Both the position numbers and the translations under genes were made by a program. From an uncultured Chitinophagaceae bacterium (GTDB lineage Bacteria > Bacteroidota > Bacteroidia > Chitinophagales > Chitinophagaceae), in the NCBI GenBank assembly GCA_903884185.1, contig CAISDV010000122.1:62001-126000 (forward strand): 64,000 nt of DNA, in the 5' to 3' direction. The notes under the pieces are model-generated. The model worked only from the letters and a program-made list of their open reading frames with translations, was not told where the DNA came from and searched no databases. This document shows positions 25,298 through 34,768 of this stretch, piece after piece (position 1 is the stretch's first letter; every line of letters starts with the position of its first letter).

Positions 25298-26146
25298 CTA
25301 ATTCAAACGCTTGAGGCCGGGATAGTGATCCACCGTTTCAAAAACATAGTCGGGATGCTGCTTTAAAAGATTGATAAAGTGAGAAAGTGAATCTGCATAT
25401 GCAGGGTCGCGGAACATCCTGTCGTGCGTGAGTATCACCACATGGTTCCTGGTATGTACCTGGTGTTTTGAAAGAGCGCTATCCACCATGGCAGCCAGTT
25501 TTTCGGGGCTTTGCACGGGAAAGGCAGTCTTGCGGTTGAAATCCCATTCCACATCCCAACCTATCACATTATAACCTGCACTGTCTAACAGGTTGCAAAC
25601 ATTCTTTACCAGGTGTGTACTCTTCACTTCGCCGTTTCTTACCCAGGCACTATTACCCGGCAGCCGCACAATTTTATAGGGCACGTTGAGGCTTTCCTGG
25701 TTCTTCAAGAAATCTTCTTTTGCCATTTCGGGATGCTGGTAGAAGAACCTGTATTTTTCATTGGCATGTGTATAGCTATGGTTCGCCAGCAATAAATGCG
25801 GGTAGCTTTGCCTGATCATACTCACGATCTTAGCGCCGTCTGATTTGCCTGCTGCGTGTAATCCCACCATAAAAAAACTGGCTTTCACACCCAGTTGCCT
25901 GCATAGCTCAACACAAGTGGTGGTACCGTTTTGAGGGCCGTCATCAAAGGTCAGGTAGATATATTTTTTAGTGCTGTCATAGGTAACAGGCTTCCATACA
26001 AACTGGTTCATACTGTCGAGATGGGCCTTTTCAGCAGCAGCCTTCTTCTTCAGTTCAGTCTCATCCCTGAACGTGTTGTTGCAGGCCACAATGCCCACAA
26101 AAACCACCAGTGCCATCCATTGCATCCTGTTCATCCCTACGATCAT
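25298..26146 (-). CDS. Polysaccharide deacetylase (NodB-like) lipoprotein
   Basis: Predicted envelope-located carbohydrate esterase family 4 enzyme, removing N- or O-acetyl groups from a polysaccharide or peptidoglycan. A lipobox-like VFVGIVACNN near residues 14-23 suggests a lipoprotein. NodB motifs: YLTFDDGPQNG (motif 1, catalytic and metal Asp), NHSYTHAN (motif 2, His ligands), VRLPGNSAW (motif 3), GWDVEWDF (motif 4) and VVILTHDRM (motif 5). At 282 residues it is one domain. It is divergent from korA, with 118 bases between the starts. Confidence 0.88.
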   Translation of the reverse strand: MIVGMNRMQWMALVVFVGIVACNNTFRDETELKKKAAAEKAHLDSMNQFVWKPVTYDSTKKYIYLTFDDGPQNGTTTCVELCRQLGVKASFFMVGLHAAGKSDGAKIVSMIRQSYPHLLLANHSYTHANEKYRFFYQHPEMAKEDFLKNQESLNVPYKIVRLPGNSAWVRNGEVKSTHLVKNVCNLLDSAGYNVIGWDVEWDFNRKTAFPVQSPEKLAAMVDSALSKHQVHTRNHVVILTHDRMFRDPAYADSLSHFINLLKQHPDYVFETVDHYPGLKRLN

Positions 26147-26264
26147 TATCTCAAAAATTTGAGGCTAAGTTAGTGTTTGAACGGTTTAACTGTTCATAAA
26201 AAGGGAAAATACGCTGTTAATTGAACGCTTCATATACTTAACTTAGCTGCCAACAATTTTTACG

Positions 26265-28112
26265 ATGAGCAGAAACGAGCAATTATTACAGGATGTGGTG
26301 ATCAAGTTTGCGGGCGACAGTGGCGATGGAATGCAACTGACGGGGCAGCAATTCACGAACAATACAGCCATGCTGGGAATTGACCTGGCAACTTTCCCGG
26401 ATTTTCCGGCGGAGATACGTGCACCACAAGGCACACTGCCGGGCGTGAGTGGATTCCAGATACATTTTTCATCCAATAAAGTTTTTACGCCCGGTGATCT
26501 TTGCGATGTATTGGTGGCGATGAATGCTGCTGCATTGAAATCAAATTTACACGGGCTGAAACCCGGCGGTAAGATCATTGCCAATATTGATGGGTTTGAT
26601 ACGAAGAATTTGAGGTTGGCCAATTATTCCGATGGTATCAACCCATTGGAAGACGGCAGCCTTGATAGTTATGAAGTGACGAGAGTGGATGTGACAAAAC
26701 TTACACGCGAGTCTTTAAAAGATTTTACCGACCTGGGTACAAAAGAACGCGATCGTGCCAAGAACATGTTTGTATTGGGTTTTATTTACTGGATGTATAA
26801 CCGCGACCTGGACAATACGATTGGTTTCTTAAAAGAAAAATTCGGGAAGAAAGAAACGATCCTGCAAAGCAATATCAAAGTGTTGCAGGCGGGTTATAAT
26901 TATGGCGACACGACAGAAACATTTACTTCGAGATACCGCGTAGAAAAAGCAAAGATGCCTCCTGGTTCTTATCGCAGCATCATGGGCAACCAGGCATTGA
27001 CCTATGGGTTGATTGCAGCCAGCGAAAAAAGTGGGCTTCCTATATTTTTAGGTAGTTATCCTATTACACCTGCTTCTGATATTTTACATGAGCTGAGCAA
27101 GTATAAGAATTTTAATGTGCGCACTTTCCAGGCCGAAGATGAAATTGCGGCCATCACTTCAGCCATTGGTGCGAGTTATGGCGGATTGATTGGAATCACT
27201 ACTACCAGCGGACCGGGCATGGCATTAAAAGCGGAGGCCATGGGATTGGCGGTGATGCTTGAGATACCATTACTCATTATTAATATTCAACGCGGAGGCC
27301 CATCAACAGGATTACCAACAAAGACAGAGCAAAGCGACCTGTTACAGGCATATTATGGAAGGAATGGCGAATGCCCAATGCCTATTATTGCTTCTTCTAC
27401 TCCGAGCGATTGTTTTGATGTAGCATATGAAGCTATTCGCATTGCGGTTCAGCATATGACACCCGTTATTTTATTGAGTGATGGATTTATTGCCAATGGA
27501 GCCGAGCCCTGGAAATTTCCAGCGAGTGCCGACCTTCCAAAAATCGAAGTGAAGTTTAAAACCGAACTAGGACATGGTGAAGAAAAATTCATGCCTTATT
27601 TACGCGATGAAAAATTAGCTCGTCCATGGGCTATTCCAGGAACACCGGGATTGGAGCATCGCATTGGCGGATTGGAAAAACAAAATATCACAGGTAATGT
27701 AAGTTATGAACCTGATAACCATCAACTGATGGTGAAGATCAGGCAGGAGAAAGTAGATAAGATAGCAGATTATATTCCTGAGCAGAAAATTGATAGTGGC
27801 CCTGAAAAAGGAAAAGTATTGGTGGTGGGCTGGGGTTCAACATATGGTGCTATTAAGAGTGCTGTGCTGGAATTGCAGGCTGAAGGGCATTCTGTGAGCC
27901 ATGCACATATTCGTTATATGCGGCCTTTCCCAAAAAACCTTGGAGATATATTAAAGAATTTTGAACACATCCTAATGCCCGAGATCAATAACGGGCAACT
28001 GATCAAGATCATCCGCGATCAATATATGGTAGATGCAAAAGGATATCATAAGATCATGGGTATTCCTATTACAAAAACGGAGTTAGTGGATGTGTTGAAG
28101 AAGATGTTGTAA
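26265..28112 (+). CDS. korA: 2-oxoacid:ferredoxin oxidoreductase subunit alpha (gamma-alpha fusion, KorA type)
   Basis: Alpha subunit of a 2-oxoglutarate- or other 2-oxoacid:ferredoxin oxidoreductase, which makes acyl-CoA, CO2 and reduced ferredoxin. The gamma domain (about 1-195) starts VVIKFAGDSGDGMQLTGQQF and is fused to the alpha domain, which has GNQALTYGLIAASEKSGLP, SYPITPASDILHEL, FQAEDEIAAITSAIGASYGG and TTSGPGMALKAEAMGLAV. Length 615 matches the fused form. The beta subunit carrying the ThDP motif is normally encoded next to this gene but is absent here; the following DNA holds a broken DUF3800 gene. The subunit must pair with a KorB encoded elsewhere or be non-functional. Confidence 0.92.
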   Translation: MSRNEQLLQDVVIKFAGDSGDGMQLTGQQFTNNTAMLGIDLATFPDFPAEIRAPQGTLPGVSGFQIHFSSNKVFTPGDLCDVLVAMNAAALKSNLHGLKPGGKIIANIDGFDTKNLRLANYSDGINPLEDGSLDSYEVTRVDVTKLTRESLKDFTDLGTKERDRAKNMFVLGFIYWMYNRDLDNTIGFLKEKFGKKETILQSNIKVLQAGYNYGDTTETFTSRYRVEKAKMPPGSYRSIMGNQALTYGLIAASEKSGLPIFLGSYPITPASDILHELSKYKNFNVRTFQAEDEIAAITSAIGASYGGLIGITTTSGPGMALKAEAMGLAVMLEIPLLIINIQRGGPSTGLPTKTEQSDLLQAYYGRNGECPMPIIASSTPSDCFDVAYEAIRIAVQHMTPVILLSDGFIANGAEPWKFPASADLPKIEVKFKTELGHGEEKFMPYLRDEKLARPWAIPGTPGLEHRIGGLEKQNITGNVSYEPDNHQLMVKIRQEKVDKIADYIPEQKIDSGPEKGKVLVVGWGSTYGAIKSAVLELQAEGHSVSHAHIRYMRPFPKNLGDILKNFEHILMPEINNGQLIKIIRDQYMVDAKGYHKIMGIPITKTELVDVLKKML

Positions 28113-28306
28113 TCAACCGCTTGTTCAACTTTTGATCCTAAATTAGCGTTTCAGTAATTTTGTAAAGTTCATCCCTCCTGAATATCTGCGTAACGATATT
28201 TTATTTATGCGCAGGGTAAAATACCTCTCATTTGTATTAAGCATTTTGTTTGAAGGCGAACAATAGCATTCGTTTTCACTACAGATAATTAAACATTTGA
28301 AAGTAA
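28113..28306. other. Intergenic region after korA, expected site of korB
   Basis: These 194 A/T-rich bases hold no gene or clear terminator. No remnant of a ThDP-type beta subunit is recognisable in any frame. Base composition is lower in G+C than in korA, like the DUF3800 region that follows, so the boundary between old and newly gained DNA may lie close to 28113. Confidence 0.4.
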
Positions 28307-29038
28307 ATGCCCGATCATAAGCCTATATATAAGACATATTTTTTTATTGATGAAAGTGGCGATCCTGTTTTCTATGGTAACCATAAAAAAATACTTTCTG
28401 GCACAAAAGGGTTTCAGCCTTATCTCATAATTGGCATGATAGAGACTACCAATAGAAAAGTGTTGCGCAAAGCTGTAATGGGCTTCATAAATAATATCAA
28501 AGCCGATAGCTTATACAATACGATTTCGTCTGTTGCTGTTGACAAAAACTGGTATGTTCACGCTCGCAATGATCATCCCGAAATCAGGGCTAAATTCTTT
28601 GAGCTAATCCGGAACATAAAAGGATATAAAGCTCATATTGTAATAGCTAAAAAAGATCTGGGCATTTTTAATAGTAACCATAACAATGATCCAACTAAAT
28701 TTTACTTTGATGTTTTACATCATTTATTAAACGGCAGATTACATAACACTCAATGCCAATAGATGTTATATTTATCCCAACGGGGTAATAATTCAATGCA
28801 TAAATTTCAAAATGCAGTTGACAAAGCATTGTCAGCCCGAGAAACAGGCACAGCAGGCAACATTTCATACAACCTGAAAATTGTGCCAAGCGCTGAAATG
28901 CCTGAACTAAGCATTATTGATTATTTGATTTGGGCAGTACAGAGAAAATTATTGAAGGGGGAAAGCAGGTATTTTGATGCCCTTAAAAGCAAATATGAAA
29001 CTATCCTTAACTTGTATAACGAGGATGAGGAACAATAA
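28307..29038 (+). pseudogene. DUF3800 gene interrupted by an in-frame amber codon
   Basis: Two open frames in the same phase, 28307-28762 and 28763-29038, together give the roughly 243 residues expected for a DUF3800 protein. The first has the family's opening TYFFIDESGDPVFYG; the second continues with MLYLSQRGNNSMHKFQNAVD and SIIDYLIWAVQRKL, typical of the C-terminal half. They are separated only by TAG at 28760-28762, so a single nonsense change (or a read error) splits the gene. Restart at the adjacent ATG (28763) would give only the C-terminal half. DUF3800 proteins are common in defence and mobile regions, with no settled function. The gene is more A/T rich than its neighbours and its 3' end runs into a truncated FUSC gene. 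Confidence 0.75.
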
Positions 29039-29608
29039 AATAAAAAAGCTAAAAAATTTTTTTGCCCCCGTGCCAGCAGCCATCACATATTCGCCCAGTG
29101 CCTGCTGCATCAAACGGTACGGGCGGATACTATACAATGCCAAACTCAATATCATATACCAGGTTCCACCAGCAAGTAGGTATAAAGCGTTGTAAACAAT
29201 ATCCCATCCCGTGTATAAATGTTGTGTAGTTAATACCAGCACCAGCAAGGCGGCAATGCCGATAGAGGTGGCACGCGCGCCATATACCCCGATCATTGAA
29301 AAGAAAAAGCAGGACGCTATCAGTAAAACGCCAAACAGCCAATGAACATGAATGGCAAAGCCGGCCATCAACGCAACGATAAAAATAATTCCATTGCAGA
29401 TGAGCAGGCCATTGCGCCGATGATGAATAGGCCCTGGATTATCGGTAACGCTTGCCGACAATGCCCCCAGGGAAACAGCGAGTCCCGGTAACAGAAGATC
29501 ATAATACCCGAACACAAGCGCAGGAAGCAATATGGCTACCGTCATCCTGATGCCTTCGCTTAGGTAATGACTGCTAATAAAACTTCGGTATTCTTTTATA
29601 TAATCCAT
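28949..29608 (-). pseudogene. FUSC-family membrane protein truncated to its N-terminal membrane domain
   Basis: The first 178 residues match the N terminus of FUSC/YccS-like inner-membrane proteins of this phylum: MDYIKEYRSFISSHYLSEGI, several hydrophobic helices, TDNPGPIHHRRNG at 55-67, IGVYGARATSIGIAAL and YSIRPYRLMQQALGEY. Full-length members have about 700 residues, with a second membrane domain. Here the frame leaves the family after about residue 178 (near 29074) and ends in about 40 unrelated residues, FFSFFILLFLILVIQVKDSF and onward, read antisense through the end of the DUF3800 gene. The gene was therefore cut by the event that brought in the DUF3800 segment. A stable partial protein is unlikely. 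Confidence 0.75.
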
Positions 29609-29681
29609 GCCTGCATAAAGATAGTTTCAAATTATTTTTGATATTTATGAAACTTCCGTGCCGGAAGCTGAAAACATTTAT

Positions 29682-30011
29682 ATGGATATAGAACAACTCC
29701 GGGAATATGCACTGAGCAAACCCGATGCCGAAGAAACGCTTCCCTTTGGGCCCGATACACTGGTGTTTAAAGTAAATGGCAAAGCGTTTTTATTAGCAGG
29801 ATTGGAACACGAGCCTTTGCAGTTCAATGTAAAATGCGATCCCGATGAAGCCATTGAATTAAGAGAAAGATATCCAGCCGTTATTCCAGGCTATCACATG
29901 AATAAAAAACACTGGAACAGCATCATTGTAGATGGCAGCTTGTCCACCAAACAATTGCGCCAGTTCATTGATGCATCTTACGATCTTGTAAAAGGCAATA
30001 AAAAGAAATAA
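29682..30011 (+). CDS. MmcQ/YjbR family protein
   Basis: Small cytosolic protein (109 residues) of the MmcQ/YjbR family, which has a CyaY-like double-wing fold and is often called DNA-binding without firm evidence. Recognisable segments are MDIEQLREYALSKPDAEETLP (split here: MDIEQLREYAL, SKPDAEETLP), FKVNGKAFLL, FNVKCDPDEAIELRERY, PGYHMNKKHWNSI and the C-terminal LIDxSYDLV-like helix. The ATG at 29682 matches the usual family start; GTG at 29658 is an alternative. It is followed 36 bases later by a DUF1569 gene on the same strand. Confidence 0.87.
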   Translation: MDIEQLREYALSKPDAEETLPFGPDTLVFKVNGKAFLLAGLEHEPLQFNVKCDPDEAIELRERYPAVIPGYHMNKKHWNSIIVDGSLSTKQLRQFIDASYDLVKGNKKK

Positions 30012-30047
30012 TAAACCACTATTTTTAGTTCTCCTAAAACAATACAC

Positions 30048-30497
30048 ATGAAAGAACTTTTCGCTGCCACCGATTTACAAGAAGTATTGCAAAGAATTGA
30101 CAAACTAAAGCCTGATACGCAAAGGCTATGGGGCAAAATGGATGCATCACAAATGCTGGCACATTGCAATGCTGCGATGGAAGTAGCCATTGGAGAAAAG
30201 TTTCCGCCACAGGTATTTATTGGAAAACTATTGGGAGGCCTTGTGAAAAAATCATACCTGGGCGAAAAGCCTTTTCCAAAGAACAGCCCTACAGATAAAA
30301 GTTTCATCATGACCGGAAAAAAAGATTTTCAAAAAGAAAAAGAAAATCTGAAACAAATCCTTACCCGATTTTCTGAAGGCGGTGCAGCAAAATGCACTAC
30401 ACACCGTCATTCTTTTTTTGGAAAGATGACTTCCGAAGAATGGAGCATCTTAATGTACAAACACATCGACCACCATTTGAGGCAGTTTGGTGTTTGA
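30048..30497 (+). CDS. DUF1569 / DinB-like four-helix protein
   Basis: A 149-residue protein resembling DUF1569, a DinB-like four-helix bundle that may bind a metal through three histidines. Visible features are the helix RIDKLKPDTQRLWGKMDASQ, QMLAHCNAAMEVAIG (His ligand), THRHSFFGKMTSEEW and the C-terminal YKHIDHHLRQFG with further His residues. Members are sometimes thiol-dependent transferases, but most have no known function. It probably shares a transcript with the MmcQ gene. Its stop abuts the stop of the convergent nth gene with no spacer. Confidence 0.8.
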   Translation: MKELFAATDLQEVLQRIDKLKPDTQRLWGKMDASQMLAHCNAAMEVAIGEKFPPQVFIGKLLGGLVKKSYLGEKPFPKNSPTDKSFIMTGKKDFQKEKENLKQILTRFSEGGAAKCTTHRHSFFGKMTSEEWSILMYKHIDHHLRQFGV

Positions 30498-31145
30498 TCA
30501 CTTCTTTTTTTCCAACGCTTTATAATATTTGCAAACAGGTTTTATTCCGCAGGTATCGCACTTGGGGCTCCGCGCCACGCAAACATAGCGCCCATGCAGG
30601 ATGAGCCAGTGATGGGCTTTATGGATCAATGCTTCCGGTATATTTTCTATCAATTGTTTTTCTGTTGCCAACGGCGTTTTTGCACCAACGGTTAAGCCAA
30701 TCCTTGCGCTTACGCGGAATACATGCGTATCAACAGCCATATTGGGCTGTTGGTCGATCACACTCGTGATCACATTTGCTGTTTTTCTTCCAACACCGGG
30801 TAGCTCCACTAATTCATCCACTGTCATTGGCACTTCGCCATGAAACTTTTTCATGAGCATCTGTGCCATACCGATCAGGTGTTTGGTCTTATTGTTTGGA
30901 TAAGAAATACTTTTGATCAACGGGAACAATTCATCAATTGTGGCAGCCGCTAATTTTTGCGGAGTAGGATATTTTTTAAAGATGGCGGGAGTGGTCATGT
31001 TCACACGAACATCTGTGCATTGCGCCGAAAGAATAACAGATACTAATAATTGAAAGGGGCTATCATACACCAGTTCTGTTTCCGCATTGGGTGCCTGGTG
31101 CTGGAAATAATCGATTACAAAATCGTAGCGCTCTTTCTTTGTCAT
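30498..31145 (-). CDS. nth: Endonuclease III (DNA glycosylase/AP lyase)
   Basis: Bifunctional base-excision repair enzyme removing oxidised pyrimidines. The helix-hairpin-helix ELVELPGVGRKTANVI contains catalytic Lys121, and catalytic Asp139 is in AVDTHVFRV. The C-terminal iron-sulfur loop has Cys189, Cys196, Cys199 and Cys205, with the canonical 6-2-5 spacing. At 215 residues it is complete. It is convergent with the DUF1569 gene, stop codons adjacent. Upstream lies a dispersed repeat (31161-31252). Confidence 0.96.
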   Translation of the reverse strand: MTKKERYDFVIDYFQHQAPNAETELVYDSPFQLLVSVILSAQCTDVRVNMTTPAIFKKYPTPQKLAAATIDELFPLIKSISYPNNKTKHLIGMAQMLMKKFHGEVPMTVDELVELPGVGRKTANVITSVIDQQPNMAVDTHVFRVSARIGLTVGAKTPLATEKQLIENIPEALIHKAHHWLILHGRYVCVARSPKCDTCGIKPVCKYYKALEKKK

Positions 31146-31160
31146 AGAGCTAAGATAGTA

Positions 31161-31252
31161 TCAGTTGCCGGTTACTGGTTACTAGTTAAGAGGGACTGGA
31201 AACTGGTAACCCCCTCCTGAATGACGTAGTCGGGCAGGAGTAACTGGCAACC
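31161..31252. repeat. Dispersed GGTTACTGGTTGCT-type repeat with a nested GACGTAGTC hairpin, copy 4
   Basis: The left part is TCAGTTGCCGGTTACTGGTT-like, the right part GGAAACTGGTAACC and GTAACTGGCAACCG in opposite orientation. Between the latter two lies the palindromic element CTCCTGAATGACGTAGTCGG followed by GCAGGAG (31214-31240): outer arms CTCCTG/CAGGAG and inner stem GAC/GTC around GTA. The repeat fills the spacer between nth and the small gene at 31257. Confidence 0.8.
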
Positions 31253-31256
31253 GATT

Positions 31257-31487
31257 TTATTTCTTTCCGTCCTTGGCGTATTTTAATATCGCATCAATAG
31301 ACGCCTGGCCGGGAGAACGGCTCTTCTTCTTCAACTCACTCAACTGCTTCATACCACGCCTGAACATATCCATCTCTTTCCGAAGCTCGGGGTCTTCTTT
31401 GAGTGTTTGTTCGATCGCCAGTTGTAATATGGGCGAAGCCTCCCCATGAAGGAATAGCATCAATTGTTCCTCTGTAAATTTCTCCAT
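31257..31487 (-). CDS. Small hypothetical protein
   Basis: A 76-residue, charged, probably helical protein with no signal or membrane segment. The opening MEKFTEEQLMLFLHGEASPI resembles the short N-terminal helices of anti-sigma-like regulators in this phylum, but no membrane segment or zinc motif follows, so I assign no function. The C-terminal half is rich in Lys. It lies 100 bases downstream of the FtsB/DivIC-like gene on the same strand. Confidence 0.65.
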   Translation of the reverse strand: MEKFTEEQLMLFLHGEASPILQLAIEQTLKEDPELRKEMDMFRRGMKQLSELKKKSRSPGQASIDAILKYAKDGKK

Positions 31488-31586
31488 AAAAAAATTGAAA
31501 ATGCAATACTAAATATACCGTTTCCGGATGTATTGGGGGTTAGCTATCCTTAAAACGGTAGGAAGTATAAATTATTGCTGAAAAGC

Positions 31587-31886
31587 TCAGTTTTTTGGGG
31601 TTGGGTCATCCATCATATAGATGTCTTCCCCGTCTTTTTTCATCATATAACGCTCTCTGGCAAACTTCTCCAATGCGGCGGCATTATTCTGCAGGTCGCC
31701 AAGCTCTTTTTTGGCTTTTTCGATCTCCTGTTCGTAGTAGTGTTTCTTGGTTTCAAGGCCTTTCAGCTCTTGTTTTCTATCCCATTGGGTAAACACATCT
31801 TTCTGGTCGAAGAATAACATCCATACCACGAAGAAGGCTGCACACAGCAGGTACTTGTTCATGAGTATGGATGTTATTTTTTTCAT
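31587..31886 (-). CDS. FtsB/DivIC-like septum formation initiator protein
   Basis: Small bitopic division protein expected to act in the FtsB-FtsL-FtsQ (DivIC) complex. Layout is classic: short cytosolic N terminus, one membrane helix at about 11-25 (YLLCAAFFVVWMLFF), then a coiled coil at about 38-72 (RKQELKGLETKKHYYEQEI and onward) and a conserved end FARERYMMKKDGEDIYMMDD. Length 99 is usual. It follows eno on the same strand by 64 bases, a neighbourhood often seen in this phylum and likely one transcript. Confidence 0.9.
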   Translation of the reverse strand: MKKITSILMNKYLLCAAFFVVWMLFFDQKDVFTQWDRKQELKGLETKKHYYEQEIEKAKKELGDLQNNAAALEKFARERYMMKKDGEDIYMMDDPTPKN

Positions 31887-31950
31887 ATTATCTAATCAAC
31901 AAAACTCGTATGAATGATCGCAACTGCCAAGAGGCAATTATCAACAGCTG

Positions 31951-33294
<1,344 letters not shown>

Positions 33295-33350
33295 TCATGG
33301 CGACTGTGTTGCGTCGCACTCTTCAGGTTTTTGTTCATTGTTGCTCTTTT

Positions 33351-33443
33351 TTTACCGGAGAGACAGGGATCCCGAAATTTCGGGAGGAGAGAGACGCAGA
33401 GTATATCTCCCCGAAACTCCCCGCCTCTGCGGCTCTGCGCTAA
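33351..33443. repeat. Long imperfect inverted repeat (CCGCAGAG family), copy 3
   Basis: TTTACCGGAGAGACAGGGAT on the left and CCCCGCCTCTGCGGCTCTGC on the right are the arms, with GAGAGACGCAGAG words between. Inside the left part is a perfect 16-base palindrome, TCCCGAAATTTCGGGA (33369-33384). The element lies in the 205-base gap between eno and gldA; the left portion of that gap (33241-33350) should hold the eno promoter. Confidence 0.7.
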
Positions 33444-33445
33444 AA

Positions 33446-34348
33446 CTATTTTGTCAATTCTCTAAACACTTCTTCCAGGCTCTGCCCTTCGGTTTGCAAA
33501 GAAACAATATTCAGGTTGTGTTGCAAAGCCAGTTCCAGTAATTGCCTGCGCACCTTCTCAGGCTGCATGGTGCGTATCACAAAATAAGAGCCTCGCGGCT
33601 GTTCTATGCTGATCACATCATTCAATGCTTTTAATTTATCTACAGCCTCTTCCCTGAACTCCACTTTTACCACATGCGTTTCATTGTTTCCCTGTTGCAG
33701 GTTGGCCAATGTATCATTCGCAGCAATCTCTCCTTTATTGATAATAATAACACGGTCGCACACTGCTTCCACTTCCTGGAGTATATGCGAAGAGAACAAT
33801 ACCGTTTTATTTTTCCCTTGTTGTTTAATCACATTCCTGATCTCGATGATCTGGTTCGGATCCAGTCCGCTGGTGGGTTCATCAAGTATCAATACTTCCG
33901 GATCATGTACCAATGCCGCTGCCAGTCCTGTTCTTTGTTTGTATCCTTTGGAAAGTTGCCCGATCTTTTTTTTGCTTTCGGTAGCTAAGCCCGTCAATGC
34001 TATTACTTCTTCGATCTTTTTTTTACTGTCCTTTATTTTATGCACTCCTGCAACAAAAGCAAGGTATTCCCTCACATACATATCATAATACAATGGGTTG
34101 GATTCGGGCAGATAGCCGATCTTTTTCTTTACAGTGATGGGGTCTTGCTGTACATCCAATCCGCAGACTTTGGCGGTACCTCCATCAGCTTGCAGGTAAC
34201 CGGTAATGATCTTCATGGTGGTACTCTTCCCGGCGCCGTTAGGTCCAAGAAAGCCAACGATCTCTCCCTTATTTACTTTGAAGGAAATATCATTCACTGC
34301 TTTCTGTGCGCCATAAATTTTCAGTAAACCTGCCACTTCAATCGACAT
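33446..34348 (-). CDS. gldA: Gliding motility-type ABC transporter ATP-binding protein GldA
   Basis: Cytosolic ATPase of an ABC exporter; GldA is linked to gliding motility in flavobacteria, although many non-gliding relatives keep it. With ATG at 34348 (MSIEVAGLLKIYG) the protein has 300 residues; the frame is open upstream to 34432 but that part is not family-like. Walker A is GPNGAGKST, the Q-loop region GYLPESNPLYYDMYVREYL, the signature LSKGYKQRTGLAAAL and Walker B VLILDEPTSGLDPNQ. The C-terminal region VVSLQTEGQSLEEVFRELT is typical of GldA. Its membrane partners (GldF/GldG) are not in this window. Confidence 0.88.
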   Translation of the reverse strand: MSIEVAGLLKIYGAQKAVNDISFKVNKGEIVGFLGPNGAGKSTTMKIITGYLQADGGTAKVCGLDVQQDPITVKKKIGYLPESNPLYYDMYVREYLAFVAGVHKIKDSKKKIEEVIALTGLATESKKKIGQLSKGYKQRTGLAAALVHDPEVLILDEPTSGLDPNQIIEIRNVIKQQGKNKTVLFSSHILQEVEAVCDRVIIINKGEIAANDTLANLQQGNNETHVVKVEFREEAVDKLKALNDVISIEQPRGSYFVIRTMQPEKVRRQLLELALQHNLNIVSLQTEGQSLEEVFRELTK

Positions 34349-34423
34349 TTTCCGGGAAATTTTTTCAAACCTACAGTAATTGTGGCATTGAAGGAAATAG
34401 AGATGGTAAAGAAAGGTTATAAT

Positions 34424-34526
34424 CGGTTGCATCTGGTTGCTAGTTACCGGTTACCAGTTGCTGGTTACTGGTTACTAGTTTGTATCGATTTCTTAACCAG
34501 TAACTAGAAACTAGCAACCAGTAACT
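34424..34526. repeat. Dispersed GGTTACTGGTTGCT-type repeat, copy 5, forming a long imperfect palindrome
   Basis: GGTTGCTAGTTACCGGTTAC and CTGGTTACTGGTTACTAGTT on the left face AACCAGTAACTAGAAACTAG and CAACCAGTAAC on the right, around a TGTATCGATTTCTT centre, so the tract can form a long hairpin. It ends exactly at the stop of the small membrane-protein gene at 34526 and may act as its terminator-like 3' structure. Confidence 0.8.
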
Positions 34527-34744
34527 TATTCCTCAGTATATTCTCCTTTTAAAGCGTAATATCCAAATATCACCAACCCAATAGCGATCGGTATAAAAAC
34601 AATAATAAACACTCCCCACTGGATCTTGGTATCTATCACAGGTTTTTTTGCGATCTCACTGGCAGCAGTTTTGATCAGGTAATAAATGGCCAATGGCCCT
34701 GCCACCATCCACAAAACACCCAATGCTTTTTTTAACTGGTTCAT
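34526..34744 (-). CDS. Small two-helix membrane protein next to an MFS transporter
   Basis: A 72-residue protein with two hydrophobic helices (about 7-25 and 43-64) separated by a polar loop IKTAASEIAKKPVIDTKIQW, both ends polar. I cannot name a family with certainty. It starts 24 bases after the MFS transporter gene on the same strand, so it is co-transcribed and may be a small accessory subunit. Function unknown. Confidence 0.75.
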   Translation of the reverse strand: MNQLKKALGVLWMVAGPLAIYYLIKTAASEIAKKPVIDTKIQWGVFIIVFIPIAIGLVIFGYYALKGEYTEE

Positions 34745-34768
34745 ATAATTATTTTAAAAGATTTTGAA

